DNA of 64,000 bases from Aliikangiella coralliicola (GTDB lineage Bacteria > Pseudomonadota > Gammaproteobacteria > Enterobacterales > Kangiellaceae), in assembly GCF_007004725.1 (NCBI RefSeq), contig NZ_ML660165.1:434001-498000 (forward strand). Direction: 5' to 3'. Below the pieces are notes generated by a model that made no database searches, was not told the origin of the DNA, and was given only the letters and a program-made list of their open reading frames with translations. Below, one piece after another: positions 1-8,671 of this stretch. How positions within the stretch are numbered: the stretch's first letter is position 1; every line of letters begins with the position of its first letter. The position numbers and the translations under genes are program-made.

Positions 1-384
1 ATATTTGTCAAAAAGGCACTCATAATTTTTTATTATTAGTGCCTGAAAAAATGAAAAATATAAAAATAACAAATGCAACAAATCAAAAAACTCTCAAGTA
101 AATCTAAGATTTATTTTCGTTAAATAGAAAAAGACCGTTAACACTTGTATACCCGACATTTCCTCAACGCCGGAACTTATTAAATAGAATTTTGTTCTAA
201 CTGATCACTCAACTTAAGAAAAAGAAAACACAACTGATATAATTTTTTTCTCCAATATATTTATTGCAAAGCGAGTTTCAAATAACCAAAAAATAATTAA
301 TTAAGTTGAAACATTAACCTACCATTATTTTTCCCGCGCAAGGCGCAAATTTCAAAGACACAACACTTTATCAGGAGAAATAAA
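1..384. other. AT-rich intergenic region, left edge
   Basis: No coding sequence is supported here. Bases 14-44 form a stem-loop (13-base arms, one mismatch, loop of T residues). Read on the minus strand it is followed by a T run, so it could terminate leftward transcription. The remainder is AT-rich and must hold the promoter of the gene at 385; a clear AGGAGA ribosome-binding site lies just before that start. Confidence 0.5.
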
Positions 385-1149
385 ATGAAGATTTTATCTT
401 CAATTGCAATTTCTAGTTTGTTAGTACCGGCCCTACAAGCAGCTCAACCAATCTACGATGAAGACCAGTCATACAATCGCTCCACTGAATATTCTTATGG
501 ACCAATAGAGCGAGTAGAAGTCAACTCTTCGAGTAACTATTATCTTGAAGCCTACGTCTATAACTCAACGGGGAATACAAACTGTTCCCAAGCCAATATT
601 TTGATCGAGTCGTCTTACCAAACTTTAAATTCTTTGGCTCTAACTCAAACGCCTTTCGGTTATGTCGCACACGGAAAACTGGACAAAGGTTATGAGTCAC
701 AACCCAAAACACTGAAGCTAGATTGCCAAAACGATTTAACTGAAAATTTTAATGTTTATCACAAGATACCTGCCACACCAAGTATCAATCTGTCTTCAAG
801 TTTACACGGAAGTGACTGGGTTCCGCCCTATCGTTATCGTCCGGGATTTTTTCGTCAGCTCGATTATCAAGGGCAAACATTTATCGACAATCAAAGCCCC
901 GACGGTTCATGCGTTGAAGGCGTAACAGGCTATTTGCCCACATTATCGATTCCAAGTGAAGAGAAGTTTCATAGCAACAGCTTCAGCCGGGCGGGTAAGG
1001 CTCGCTACTCCAGTATTTTTTACCCTCACTTAAACAGGAATATTATTTGCAAAAATTCTGGAGGAACTACTGTATTTTACGAACGTTGGGATCTACCGAA
1101 GTACGATCCCGATAATATCAACGTGACTTATGAGATGGTCACTCGGTAG
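385..1149 (+). CDS. Secreted hypothetical protein, 254 aa
   Basis: The protein begins with a typical Sec signal peptide (Met-Lys, hydrophobic stretch, cleavage near Ala-19/Ala-20 in LQAAQ), so the mature product should be periplasmic or extracellular. A strong AGGAGA site 8 bases upstream supports this start. The mature part is rich in Tyr, Ser and Asn, with scattered Cys residues that could form disulfides, and I recognise no catalytic motif or named family. It is a lone gene with about 280 non-coding bases between it and the convergent gene at 1434. Function unknown. Confidence 0.75.
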   Translation: MKILSSIAISSLLVPALQAAQPIYDEDQSYNRSTEYSYGPIERVEVNSSSNYYLEAYVYNSTGNTNCSQANILIESSYQTLNSLALTQTPFGYVAHGKLDKGYESQPKTLKLDCQNDLTENFNVYHKIPATPSINLSSSLHGSDWVPPYRYRPGFFRQLDYQGQTFIDNQSPDGSCVEGVTGYLPTLSIPSEEKFHSNSFSRAGKARYSSIFYPHLNRNIICKNSGGTTVFYERWDLPKYDPDNINVTYEMVTR

Positions 1150-1364
1150 TTATTTGATAGTTCTAAAATCACACAAAAAATATAATTAGCCAAGCAATAA
1201 CCTTTGACTAACGACTATATCCAAAAAGCGATTATGAACATAGTTTGAAAGAAATAACGAATAAAAATCTGGCAGTCAAATCATTAACGAAAACTAGCTC
1301 AAAGGAGAAACCTAGCGCAGCGAAATAATTCATAACACAGCAAGGATATCACATAAAATTTGAA

Positions 1365-1409
1365 AGTGGACTCAGCCGAAACAATATTGGCGTTCGAATA
1401 TAGTCCACT
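1365..1409. other. Inverted repeat between convergent genes
   Basis: Perfect 8-base arms (AGTGGACT and AGTCCACT) lie 29 bases apart in the gap between two convergent genes. It may act as a weak bidirectional terminator, but no strong T tract follows on either strand, so this is only suggestive. Confidence 0.3.
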
Positions 1410-1433
1410 AAAACGAGAAAGGTGACAAATACG

Positions 1434-2549
1434 TTATTTTATACTTGCTTTTTGTTCATGATATAGATTAATAGCTTTATCTATATACTTTAAGCCTTCC
1501 TCGCTTCTACCAACTTCACTGAGAAGTAACCCTCGATTTAACTCAACGAAAAGTTTTTGCTGAACCCCAAGATCGCTGTTATCCAGTAGCTTTCCGGCGT
1601 ACTCTTGATAAACCTCATAACGATCTTTTAAAAATGCGCTAGTCATTATTATATTATAAAAGAATCCTTTACTCTCTTTATCAATATCATTCGACTCAAT
1701 ATACTGTTCTGTCGCACTAATCGCATCTTGCCAGTCTTTGTCATTGTCGCTTTCCAGCTTATTAAAAATCATTGAGGACTGATTGTAATTTTGCGTGGTA
1801 GGCTTCATTTTGAACTTAAGTTCTTTAGCATTAGCGACATACTTTAGCGTCTGAACTTTTGCAAGTAGCAGCGCATTCTTATCAAGCTCTCCCAACTTTT
1901 CATATTCACTAGCATCGTTGGTGTACAACGAAAAACCTTTAGCCATAACCTGTGCGTTGTCTCGCGGCCCAAAACTTGCCAAATGCCGGGCATAAAGCTT
2001 TCTTGCTTCTTCCTTGTTAACTAATTGCTCACTTAAACACTCAACAGCTGCCAGATATCGCAACGCTATATTATCCGGCGAGCTTGCCAGTTGCTCTGTG
2101 ACTAAAGTTTTATCATCGCAATATTTTCTAATTGATGTATAAAGTGAAGCAACCTCTGCTGGATTTTTTTGATATTCAGAGTTAACCATTTCAACGCTTT
2201 TTAAACGGAGTTTCAACCAGGAAGGCGTATTACTTCCCAGTGCTTTCGCCCAATAGATAAAACTCTCTTCGTCGAAATTTCCAAAATCGCCTGTAAATAA
2301 TTTACCTGATAGTAACTCTATGGCATTTTTTCGCATTTTTGCATCAGTTCCCGGATCATCAATCATATCTTCCAGTGACTTTCTGGCTTTGACATAATCA
2401 GCTTTTCCTGCAGAGTCATCCATCGCCTGCTTGTAATTATCCCAATGTGTTCGCTGTGGCGATACCGTCTTACAACCCACAATGACGAAAGCGGAGAAAA
2501 CCATAAGCCACGTTGCTAAGCTGGCGTTATTGGTGGAATTTCGGTGCAT
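1434..2549 (-). CDS. Putative TPR-like lipoprotein, 371 aa
   Basis: I place the start at the ATG at 2549, because an AAAGGAAGA ribosome-binding site precedes it and the hydrophobic signal ends in the lipobox VIVGC; an in-frame start at 2591 would add 14 residues ahead of the signal. The mature part is almost entirely alpha-helical by composition, with repeated A/L/Y-rich helices and phrases such as KLFVELNRGLLLSEVGRSEEGLKYIDKAI that resemble tetratricopeptide repeats. It is probably a lipid-anchored periplasmic scaffold protein. It is transcribed alone, divergent from the gene at 2829. No specific partner can be named. Confidence 0.7.
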   Translation of the reverse strand: MHRNSTNNASLATWLMVFSAFVIVGCKTVSPQRTHWDNYKQAMDDSAGKADYVKARKSLEDMIDDPGTDAKMRKNAIELLSGKLFTGDFGNFDEESFIYWAKALGSNTPSWLKLRLKSVEMVNSEYQKNPAEVASLYTSIRKYCDDKTLVTEQLASSPDNIALRYLAAVECLSEQLVNKEEARKLYARHLASFGPRDNAQVMAKGFSLYTNDASEYEKLGELDKNALLLAKVQTLKYVANAKELKFKMKPTTQNYNQSSMIFNKLESDNDKDWQDAISATEQYIESNDIDKESKGFFYNIIMTSAFLKDRYEVYQEYAGKLLDNSDLGVQQKLFVELNRGLLLSEVGRSEEGLKYIDKAINLYHEQKASIK

Positions 2550-2828
2550 ACTTCTTCTTCCTTTGGCAATAAATTGAAAATTTAACAGCAAACATTTTTA
2601 TTTCGTTAAAATGTGACCGCTGAATTATATCTAAATTCACTTAAAATACATCTATTTTCTCTGTGTAATCATGCCCATGCCAGATTGTTGAATGACGCAT
2701 TTGTAACTATTTGTCTTATAGTTAGTCATTAACTACTAAGATTGCTTTTTCGTTCAGATTCACCTGGATATTTAACCGATCTTAAACAAAGCACTTCAAT
2801 CGCCCTCAATTGCTCCAGGATTACGAAT

Positions 2829-3323
2829 ATGAAAATAGTCATTAAGATAATTTTTTCGCTGAGTTTCTTGGCTAATATTGCGTTAGCTAACGATGGTCAG
2901 ATGACGGCAAAATTGTTGACCGATACGATAAAGTCTTATGGCAATAAAATTGAAATTAATAGCAATGTCATTAGCTTTAAGTATGACAGTGTGTCACTCT
3001 ATTGTGTATTTGATATCAACGCTGATCGCATGCGTTTAGTCAGCCCAATTGCCAATATTGATCAACTGTCAGCGGAAATGGTCATCAGAGCAATGCAAGC
3101 GAACTACCACTCTGTGCTAGACGCAAGATACGCCATTGGCGATGATTTGATTTATTCTGCTTTTATTCATCCTCTTTCATCCTTAACTGTAAAGGAAGTC
3201 GAGTCTGCTATCAGACAGGTGGCAACTGCTGCGCAAACATTTGGTGGCCTGTATTCCAGTGGAGAATTAGTTTTTCCCCAAAGTCCACAAAGAGAAGAAA
3301 AACCTAAGAAAAATGAAGCCTGA
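2829..3323 (+). CDS. Exported YbjN/CesT-like small protein, 164 aa
   Basis: The reading frame opens at 2742, but the ATG at 2829 gives a clean Sec signal peptide (MKIVIKIIFSLSFLANIALA), so I use that start; an AGGA lies about 10 bases before it. The rest has the alternating strand/helix pattern of YbjN or CesT chaperone-like folds: an initial helix (LLTDTIKSYG), a beta sheet centred on SVSLYCVFDI, and a final long helix (EVESAIRQVATAAQ). The family call is tentative. It is convergent with the DUF1223 gene, ending 12 bases from it, so the two may share a terminator. Confidence 0.6.
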   Translation: MKIVIKIIFSLSFLANIALANDGQMTAKLLTDTIKSYGNKIEINSNVISFKYDSVSLYCVFDINADRMRLVSPIANIDQLSAEMVIRAMQANYHSVLDARYAIGDDLIYSAFIHPLSSLTVKEVESAIRQVATAAQTFGGLYSSGELVFPQSPQREEKPKKNEA

Positions 3324-3335
3324 TAAAAGCGACAT

Positions 3336-4196
3336 TTATAACCAATCAGCAACCACCTGTATTGGTGCTTGTTGATTTTTTTCAGACACCCAGATAACAA
3401 TCGCTTTTTGAGTCAATTCAAATTCGGAAACATCGGGTAAAGACAAAACGGCTGAGGATTCTTGTGCAACTTTTTTCATGGGCTGCTTGTGATAACCGGC
3501 AACAACGAAATCATGGCTAAGGCGTTTACCGGCATTTTCACCACGTTTTACTGCAGTTACTATATCGAAACCAAGTATTGCAACGTGTACCTGTAAATCT
3601 TCATCAATCGGATTAACCGGATTAAATCGGATATCAGCCTGCTGCTGGGTTAACTCGGCGGAAATGACGCCAACGGGTTTGCCTTGCGCAAGTGGTAGCG
3701 GCATGCGAGCAAACCAGCCGCTCCAGCCTCTTCCGTTAACCATAAATCCGGGCGTTGCTACAACTCGACTTCTTTTTGTTTTTTTGTACTCTCGCTGCCT
3801 TTTGGTAAATTCAGCAGAGGCAAAGGGATCTTTCCATCCCAGAAAATCCCAGTAATCCACATGGAAATTAACAGGAACAATTTGTTTCCATAAACGACTG
3901 TCATTTTTAAACTTTGATATCCATTTTTCAGCCGGCGGACAACTACTGCAACCCTGTGAGGTGTATAGTTCCAGCATGTTGTTTTGATTTACTTCACTAC
4001 GCAATGATTTCGTCACATTCTGAATATTCTGGTTTGAAGAAGCATTAGCGGAAAGTGGCATAATAAAAATGAAAAAAAGGGTGAATAAAAAATAAAATGA
4101 TAACAATACCTGACTAGTCGTTCGCTTTAAAACAGTCGCGTTCAACGCAATCCTGTTTTTGTTAGAAATACCATCACTTGAAACTTTAATACGCAT
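3336..4196 (-). CDS. DUF1223 thioredoxin-like exported protein
   Basis: After a long N-terminal region and a hydrophobic export segment (about residues 30-52), the protein shows the DUF1223 signature LELYTSQGCSSCPP, with a CxxC pair at Cys-83 and Cys-86. These begin a thioredoxin-like fold. Further family landmarks are VNFHVDYWDFLGWKDPFAS and the GFMVNGRGWSG segment. DUF1223 proteins are secreted or membrane-anchored; their substrate is not established. The length of 286 aa is normal. The N-terminal 30 residues before the hydrophobic segment are longer than a usual signal peptide, so either a later start or an N-in membrane anchor is possible. Confidence 0.85.
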   Translation of the reverse strand: MRIKVSSDGISNKNRIALNATVLKRTTSQVLLSFYFLFTLFFIFIMPLSANASSNQNIQNVTKSLRSEVNQNNMLELYTSQGCSSCPPAEKWISKFKNDSRLWKQIVPVNFHVDYWDFLGWKDPFASAEFTKRQREYKKTKRSRVVATPGFMVNGRGWSGWFARMPLPLAQGKPVGVISAELTQQQADIRFNPVNPIDEDLQVHVAILGFDIVTAVKRGENAGKRLSHDFVVAGYHKQPMKKVAQESSAVLSLPDVSEFELTQKAIVIWVSEKNQQAPIQVVADWL

Positions 4197-4289
4197 AACC
4201 TAGCTCTGATCCAACCATTTTTCTATGAATTCATTATAGTTAACGACACCTGGAGAGTTATCACAATTCCATAACATTTTTGATGCAAA

Positions 4290-4309
4290 GCTCCGCGCTA
4301 ACGCGGAGC
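4290..4309 (-). terminator. Stem-loop after protease gene
   Basis: Perfect 8-base GC-rich arms (GCTCCGCG / CGCGGAGC) around a 4-base loop lie 16 bases past the stop codon of the minus-strand protease gene. The following T run is short (TTTGC), so it is a plausible but weak intrinsic terminator. Confidence 0.55.
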
Positions 4310-4325
4310 CACAACTGCCTTTGGT

Positions 4326-5834
4326 TTATTTAACCAACAAACTTTTAATGTTAGAAGAGTGACTACACTTTTGATCAGTGTTATCCGCACAGGCATAAAC
4401 TTTGTAGTGATAGGTGCTGCCTTTATCGAGTGCCGAGTAGTTAATTTTATATTCGATATTGGATGTAGAAACATGCCATTGCCATGAAGTGTCGTTCACT
4501 TTGCGATAAATCCGGTAGTTTTTGGCATCACTGATTCTGTTCCATTTGAGCTTGGCATTTTTATGTTTACTGAGAGTTTGAATGAGTTCCAGTATGGGCG
4601 CGGTCAATTTATCTTTCACAACATTAATATCAACCAGTTCTTGCGGTGGATACAATCCGGGGCCATCATGCGCGCTTAATATCATGGTAAAACTGCCAGC
4701 CTTGGAAAATTGATGAGTCACTTTCTGCGTTTTGTAAGCGGCAATTTTGCGGTTGCCTGAGTAGAGTGACCAGCGGAAATTGAGCGAGTCGCCATTGGGG
4801 TCGTATGAATCTCCGGCATCAAAGTTTAAGGTGTCCCCCTTGGCGATAGTGAGCACATCACCCGGTTTATAATCTGGGAACTGGTCGACTTTAATCACCG
4901 GAACAGGCGGATGAGGCTGTTTAATATAATCGCTGTATTTTGCAACGGTTGGTGCATAGCTGACTATGAATGAGAGGTTATTTGCCTGGGTGTTACCAAT
5001 AGGTACTCGTTGATTGGCGACATAATCAAATTGAGAAGCGGCAGAAAACTTTCTGGATGGAAAACAAAAGCCTGCTGGACCACAGTGACCCACGGGCCAG
5101 ATGTCCCGCCAATTATTGGCTTGGTTGCATACATCTTGATAAGTCATAATGGTTCTCATGCCATGATGGTGGGACGTTGAACAGCCGGTTGTGTGGAAAA
5201 ATGTAGAAGCCAGTCCTTTGTTATTGTGTTGGCCTGGAAGCACATTAAACTTGGAATGATCCGCGCCGAGTAAGTGGCCTATTTCATGGATGATGTTTTC
5301 CAGTTGAGGAAAACTATCTTCAGCATCAGGATCTACTTCGTATAGCCTCGCAACCGCCATAGCTCTAAAAGCTCTTTTTAAACTATGGGTATTGAGTTGG
5401 ATAGAGGAGCCATCGTGACTAGCATTATTGGCGGAATGTTGCTCTCTTAGTAGCACCAGCAAATCAGTATCATAATCCTGTTTCATCCTTACAATTTCAT
5501 TGCTGCCGTGTATTCGTCCTCGATTTTTTGCGTCGCCAGTGTCGTTATAATAACTATCTCTGCATGGCGCGGATATATTTCCGATGCATGGTATCGAGGA
5601 TGGCGCAAAGCGAATCGCTTTTGTGGACTTACCATCGATAACACTTAACGCAGTAAAATGGATATTTGGATATCCTTGCGCACGAAAAATTTGATTTAGG
5701 TAAATCAGAGTTAGGTTAACGAGTTTTGCTATTTCTCTGTTCGCTATGTCTAGCCCTTGGAATTTATTGACAAAATATCTCTCCGCAACAAATAGTAGAT
5801 TGATGTCGATTCTTTCAGAAGTGCTGAGTTTTTT
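4326..5834 (-). CDS. Metzincin protease, catalytic and C-terminal part (frameshifted)
   Basis: An open frame runs from 5834 to the stop at 4326, but its first ATG is only at 5486, inside the protein. The part before that ATG reads as the start of a metzincin catalytic domain (IDINLLFVAERYFVNKF). After it come the zinc motif HEIGHLLGADH, a Met-turn (IMTY), a PKD-type domain (GDTLNFDAGDSYDPNGD) and a final FN3-like domain. The frame has no ATG, GTG or TTG start of its own before residue 117. It joins smoothly to the gene upstream (5815-6537) if one A is removed from an A8 run at 5829-5836. I therefore read the two as one secreted metalloprotease of about 736 aa. It is either a recent pseudogene, rescued by slippage, or a sequence error. 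Confidence 0.85.
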   Translation of the reverse strand, partial: KKLSTSERIDINLLFVAERYFVNKFQGLDIANREIAKLVNLTLIYLNQIFRAQGYPNIHFTALSVIDGKSTKAIRFAPSSIPCIGNISAPCRDSYYNDTGDAKNRGRIHGSNEIVRMKQDYDTDLLVLLREQHSANNASHDGSSIQLNTHSLKRAFRAMAVARLYEVDPDAEDSFPQLENIIHEIGHLLGADHSKFNVLPGQHNNKGLASTFFHTTGCSTSHHHGMRTIMTYQDVCNQANNWRDIWPVGHCGPAGFCFPSRKFSAASQFDYVANQRVPIGNTQANNLSFIVSYAPTVAKYSDYIKQPHPPVPVIKVDQFPDYKPGDVLTIAKGDTLNFDAGDSYDPNGDSLNFRWSLYSGNRKIAAYKTQKVTHQFSKAGSFTMILSAHDGPGLYPPQELVDINVVKDKLTAPILELIQTLSKHKNAKLKWNRISDAKNYRIYRKVNDTSWQWHVSTSNIEYKINYSALDKGSTYHYKVYACADNTDQKCSHSSNIKSLLVK

Positions 5835-6537
5835 TTAAATCAGATTTTTCATCTACCGGCAATATGATCCTGTCATTTGGTCGTTTGCCTTTGTGTTTAC
5901 GCTCAAGTGGAACAGATTTATCTCTGACCCATATCTCATAATCATTTGAAGAAACTTTTCCTTTACGATTGAAACGGACAAAATACTGTCCCACGTTGAG
6001 AGAAGCTTCGATATCGTTATCGATTATCACAGAGTGCTGTTCATGGTGGCCGTCTATTTTAAAAAACACATAGTATGTATCGACGGGTATTACATCGTCT
6101 CTCACTTTTCCATCAACGATGTTTGTTCCTGGACTCATAGTTATTTCTTCAATATAAGTTTTATCAGAGAGCAAACTCCCAAAATCGAACACAAGATCAA
6201 TCCCCAATTTAACGCCTTCTTGCTTCTCAAATATCGCACTATGATTTCCTATCGGGTTAGTTTTGCGCTCACTCCGAGCATTAAATAAGTCTTTGATATA
6301 ATCTTTAAAGTATTGCTCGGCTAAAGGATCTAGTTCGACAGGATAACCAAAAGAAGCAACCAGTCCTTGTTTATTTCTTTTGTAAATGCTCTTTTTCAGG
6401 TTGGCATCTAAAGGTTTAAAAAGTGGGATAGCAGATGCTTTCTTTTGAACCGAAAGTACCTGTCTGAAATCGTTAATTCGCTCGGCATTAGCCATCAACG
6501 AAAATATGGCAATTAAAGTAATTAAAAAGTATTTCAT
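5815..6537 (-). CDS. Metzincin protease, signal peptide and prodomain part
   Basis: This 240-aa frame starts with a clear Sec signal peptide (MKYFLITLIAIFSLMANA) and continues with a domain lacking catalytic residues, ending DEKSDLKK followed by an out-of-frame tail TQHF. Secreted metzincins commonly carry an N-terminal prodomain, and the catalytic domain starts directly after this point in the neighbouring frame (see 4326-5834). I infer that it is the N-terminal part of one protease gene interrupted at the A8 run. As annotated alone it would make a secreted 240-aa protein without known function. Upstream 6538-6740 supplies the promoter. Confidence 0.8.
   Translation of the reverse strand: MKYFLITLIAIFSLMANAERINDFRQVLSVQKKASAIPLFKPLDANLKKSIYKRNKQGLVASFGYPVELDPLAEQYFKDYIKDLFNARSERKTNPIGNHSAIFEKQEGVKLGIDLVFDFGSLLSDKTYIEEITMSPGTNIVDGKVRDDVIPVDTYYVFFKIDGHHEQHSVIIDNDIEASLNVGQYFVRFNRKGKVSSNDYEIWVRDKSVPLERKHKGKRPNDRIILPVDEKSDLKKTQHF
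5829..5836 (-). other. A8 homopolymer frameshift site in protease gene
   Basis: On the minus strand the run of eight A follows GATTT (…D-L-K-K). The upstream frame then reads T-Q-H-F-stop at 5815, while the frame one base over continues open for 502 codons with protease motifs. One base too many in the run, or transcriptional slippage to seven or ten A, explains the layout. Confidence 0.85.
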
Positions 6538-6740
6538 TGTATTTACCTTTTAGTGATTATTTATTAAACATCAGGTTGACTGTTAGTTCAACCCGTTCAT
6601 GGTCTTTCTTTTTAGCTTCGTTTTTGTTTCACCTCCTTAAATGTTCAATGACACTCGCATCACCGCAATTTGATTTTGAGATGAATATTCAAAATTGCGA
6701 TTTAATTGATTGTTAAAGTCCGACGCCAACCGGTAGCACT
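6538..6740. other. Non-coding region upstream of protease
   Basis: No gene seen. An imperfect dyad lies near 6663-6705 (CGCAATTTGA … TCAAAATTGCG), without a T tract, so it is not a convincing terminator. The protease promoter must lie here. Confidence 0.4.
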
Positions 6741-6896
6741 GTAGGTCGGGTTGACGAAGGAAACCCAACAGCGATCTCAAAATTTTCAAAGGGAACAACA
6801 AATTGAAAACCAGCATTCAAAAAAGACTTTTATTCATTAATATTTCGTTTTGGCTTCAAGCTTTGTTGTTGGGTTTCCTTCGTCAACCCAACCTAC
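6741..6896. mobile_element. 156-bp MITE-like element, copy 1
   Basis: Non-coding element bounded by 30-base inverted repeats (6741-6770 and 6867-6896, 29 of 30 matching; outer end GTAGGTTGGGTTGACGAAGG). A second copy of exactly the same length, with a closely similar 96-base interior, lies at 10767-10922. Length, terminal inverted repeats and lack of coding capacity fit a miniature inverted-repeat or REP-like element mobilised in trans. No target duplication is evident. Its right arm supplies the stop codon of the minus-strand gene at 6883-7200. Confidence 0.8.
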
Positions 6897-7200
6897 GCCC
6901 CTCATGCTTTTTTTCGCCCACGACAGACAAGCTCCTTATCGTTTGCGGACAATCTGGGTTTAAAATGGCATTTAGCCTGATGTTTTCGCTAGCGGTTAGT
7001 CCATGTAACCGAATCTCAATCGGAGGCTGTCGTTTGGCTTCTTCTGAATTCTGTGGAGGCTGAAGCATTTCCTCAATTTCCTTCTGGCATTCGCTAATTC
7101 TTTTTTCAAGCTGCTTGAGTTTTTGCAAGTTTTTCTGTGCAAGTTCTTGTTGAATTCGTTTGGCGAAATGTTTTTTTCTTGCCCTGGCTGGGTGTGTCAT
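6883..7200 (-). CDS. Hypothetical coiled-coil protein, 105 aa
   Basis: A small, very basic N-terminus (MTHPARARKKHF) is followed by a heptad-like helix rich in Gln, Lys and Glu (about residues 15-46), typical of a short coiled coil, and then a proline-rich linker and a short beta-rich end. No family is recognised. It is second in a two-gene unit, 30 bases after the gene at 7231-7581. Its last three residues and stop codon lie inside the inverted-repeat arm of the mobile-like element, so the natural C-terminus has probably been replaced or trimmed by the insertion. Confidence 0.6.
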   Translation of the reverse strand: MTHPARARKKHFAKRIQQELAQKNLQKLKQLEKRISECQKEIEEMLQPPQNSEEAKRQPPIEIRLHGLTASENIRLNAILNPDCPQTIRSLSVVGEKKHEGRRLG

Positions 7201-7230
7201 GGTGTTTTCTTCCTGTGGTTTATCGGGTGG

Positions 7231-7581
7231 TTACTTTCTTAGTGCTTTCCTATTTCGCTCTTCAAGAAACTGATTAATTGTTCCGACTAAATCTACATTG
7301 ACATAGGAAAGGTTTCGGAAAACTTGGGCGTTATAACATTTTCGTTCTGTAACAACGCCCTGTTTCTGCAGCTGTATTTCAATGCGATGCTCCATGCGAT
7401 AAAAATTACAAGAAAGTGAATAAAGCAGACTGATTTCTTCCCGAGTGTTAAGGTGCTTGAAATATCGCATTAAAAAACTCGCAGAAATCCCCATCATATT
7501 GCGCAAGTCTTTTAACAACTGTAAAAGCGCTTGCTGCCCCACTTGATTGTCGGGTTGATATTTTTCGAATCGCTCCTGCAT
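7231..7581 (-). CDS. Hypothetical protein, 116 aa
   Basis: A soluble, largely helical protein with no signal peptide, no membrane segment and no motif I recognise. A strong TAGGAG ribosome-binding site supports the start. It forms a unit with the gene at 6883-7200. The leader is unusual: a terminator-like hairpin with a T7 run ends directly at the ribosome-binding site (see 7598-7646), so expression may be controlled by read-through. Confidence 0.6.
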   Translation of the reverse strand: MQERFEKYQPDNQVGQQALLQLLKDLRNMMGISASFLMRYFKHLNTREEISLLYSLSCNFYRMEHRIEIQLQKQGVVTERKCYNAQVFRNLSYVNVDLVGTINQFLEERNRKALRK

Positions 7582-7597
7582 GGCTACTCCTAAAAAA

Positions 7598-7646
7598 ACC
7601 AGTCAGACAACAGAATCAATTAAAAAACATCGATTCTCTGACTGGT
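7598..7646 (-). terminator. Terminator-like hairpin in gene leader
   Basis: On the minus strand 10-base perfect arms (ACCAGTCAGA / TCTGACTGGT) with a further inner 5-base pair block (GAATC/GATTC) are followed at once by T7 and then by the AGGAG site of the 116-aa gene. This is the shape of an intrinsic terminator placed between promoter and start codon, hence an attenuator, or the end of a small transcript from upstream. Confidence 0.6.
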
Positions 7647-8096
7647 AATGGAACAAGGTTTAATTCCTAATGAGTAAGGAAGTGTTCCTGTTTGGAACTG
7701 GTGGAAATTATTCAGGATAAAAAATAAATTAAAATACGACTTTTCTAGAATTTATCAGAATTTATTTAGTTATTTTCTTGAGCACTGAGTTGTAAAATAA
7801 TTGTAAAGCGTGAAAAAAATCAAGTTGAGGAAAGCCGCAATAAAAAATATTTATTAATGTTGTCGATGACTTCCATGCCGTAAATCACTATCGTTCCACT
7901 GATGTAGCGAAAAATGGGATTCAATTGAGATAAAACAGACTTGTAAAATAGTAGATCTGTCACCTATAAAATACTGGAAAGACGTGAAGAATACGTTAGA
8001 TGCGTGAATAAGTAGAATAAATTAAGTTTTAGCGCAAAAAACAAATGAATCAGTTTATTACGCTAAAATCAGCAAAGCTATTTAAACTGAATCGTA
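7647..8096. other. Non-coding region
   Basis: About 450 bases with no credible coding sequence. A small hairpin (GTTCC / GGAAC) lies near 7684-7700. If the hairpin at 7598-7646 ends a small RNA, its promoter would be in this stretch; none stands out by eye. Confidence 0.4.
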
Positions 8097-8381
8097 TTAC
8101 TCCCTGATGGCATCTTGATGCTCAACTAAATTCTCGAACAGCTCAAACAGCCAGTTAGATTGAGTGTTGAACTCCTGATTGCCTGATTGACTATCACTAT
8201 TATCGTATTTGCATTGTGGGTAAGGTGTACAAGATCCATAGCCAGACACATTTTGGGTAACAGTTTCTTTCGCGAGAGAGTTTTCCGAACTTTTTTTTTC
8301 ATTGTCGGTACCGGCCTGCGTTGCTAACGAGAATAACAGTATGCCGGTAATTAACGGAAACTTGTGTTTGACGTTTTTCAT
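8097..8381 (-). CDS. Small secreted hypothetical protein, 94 aa
   Basis: A Lys-rich start and a hydrophobic core ending near TQAGT give a Sec signal peptide; GGAG lies 8 bases before the ATG. The mature chain of about 70 residues is hydrophilic and holds one cysteine pair in SCTPYPQCKY. No family recognised. It faces away from the membrane regulator at 8672, sharing its 290-base upstream region, which makes it a possible target of that regulator. The small exported protein at 11144 also carries a short cysteine pair near its mature start (DCPFSMCGY). Confidence 0.65.
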   Translation of the reverse strand: MKNVKHKFPLITGILLFSLATQAGTDNEKKSSENSLAKETVTQNVSGYGSCTPYPQCKYDNSDSQSGNQEFNTQSNWLFELFENLVEHQDAIRE

Positions 8382-8671
8382 TTGACTTGCTCCGATTGAT
8401 TGATAATTTTTTTATTGTAGAGTATACGATGTTGCATTTTTATTCAGCAAAATATCTCATCTCACGCAGAAATAAGACGCACAACATCACAGGTTGTTCA
8501 ACAAAATTCCATCTCATAAAAAAATAATAAAATGCTTATTAACAATTCAATAGAACTGGCATTTCACGCCGCGATAATAAAGATTTTATTTTTGTAACAA
8601 CGCTTGATAATATCAAAAAATTCATTCCGCTATTAAGTAACTAGTTAACCCGTTCAGGACAATAATAAAGT

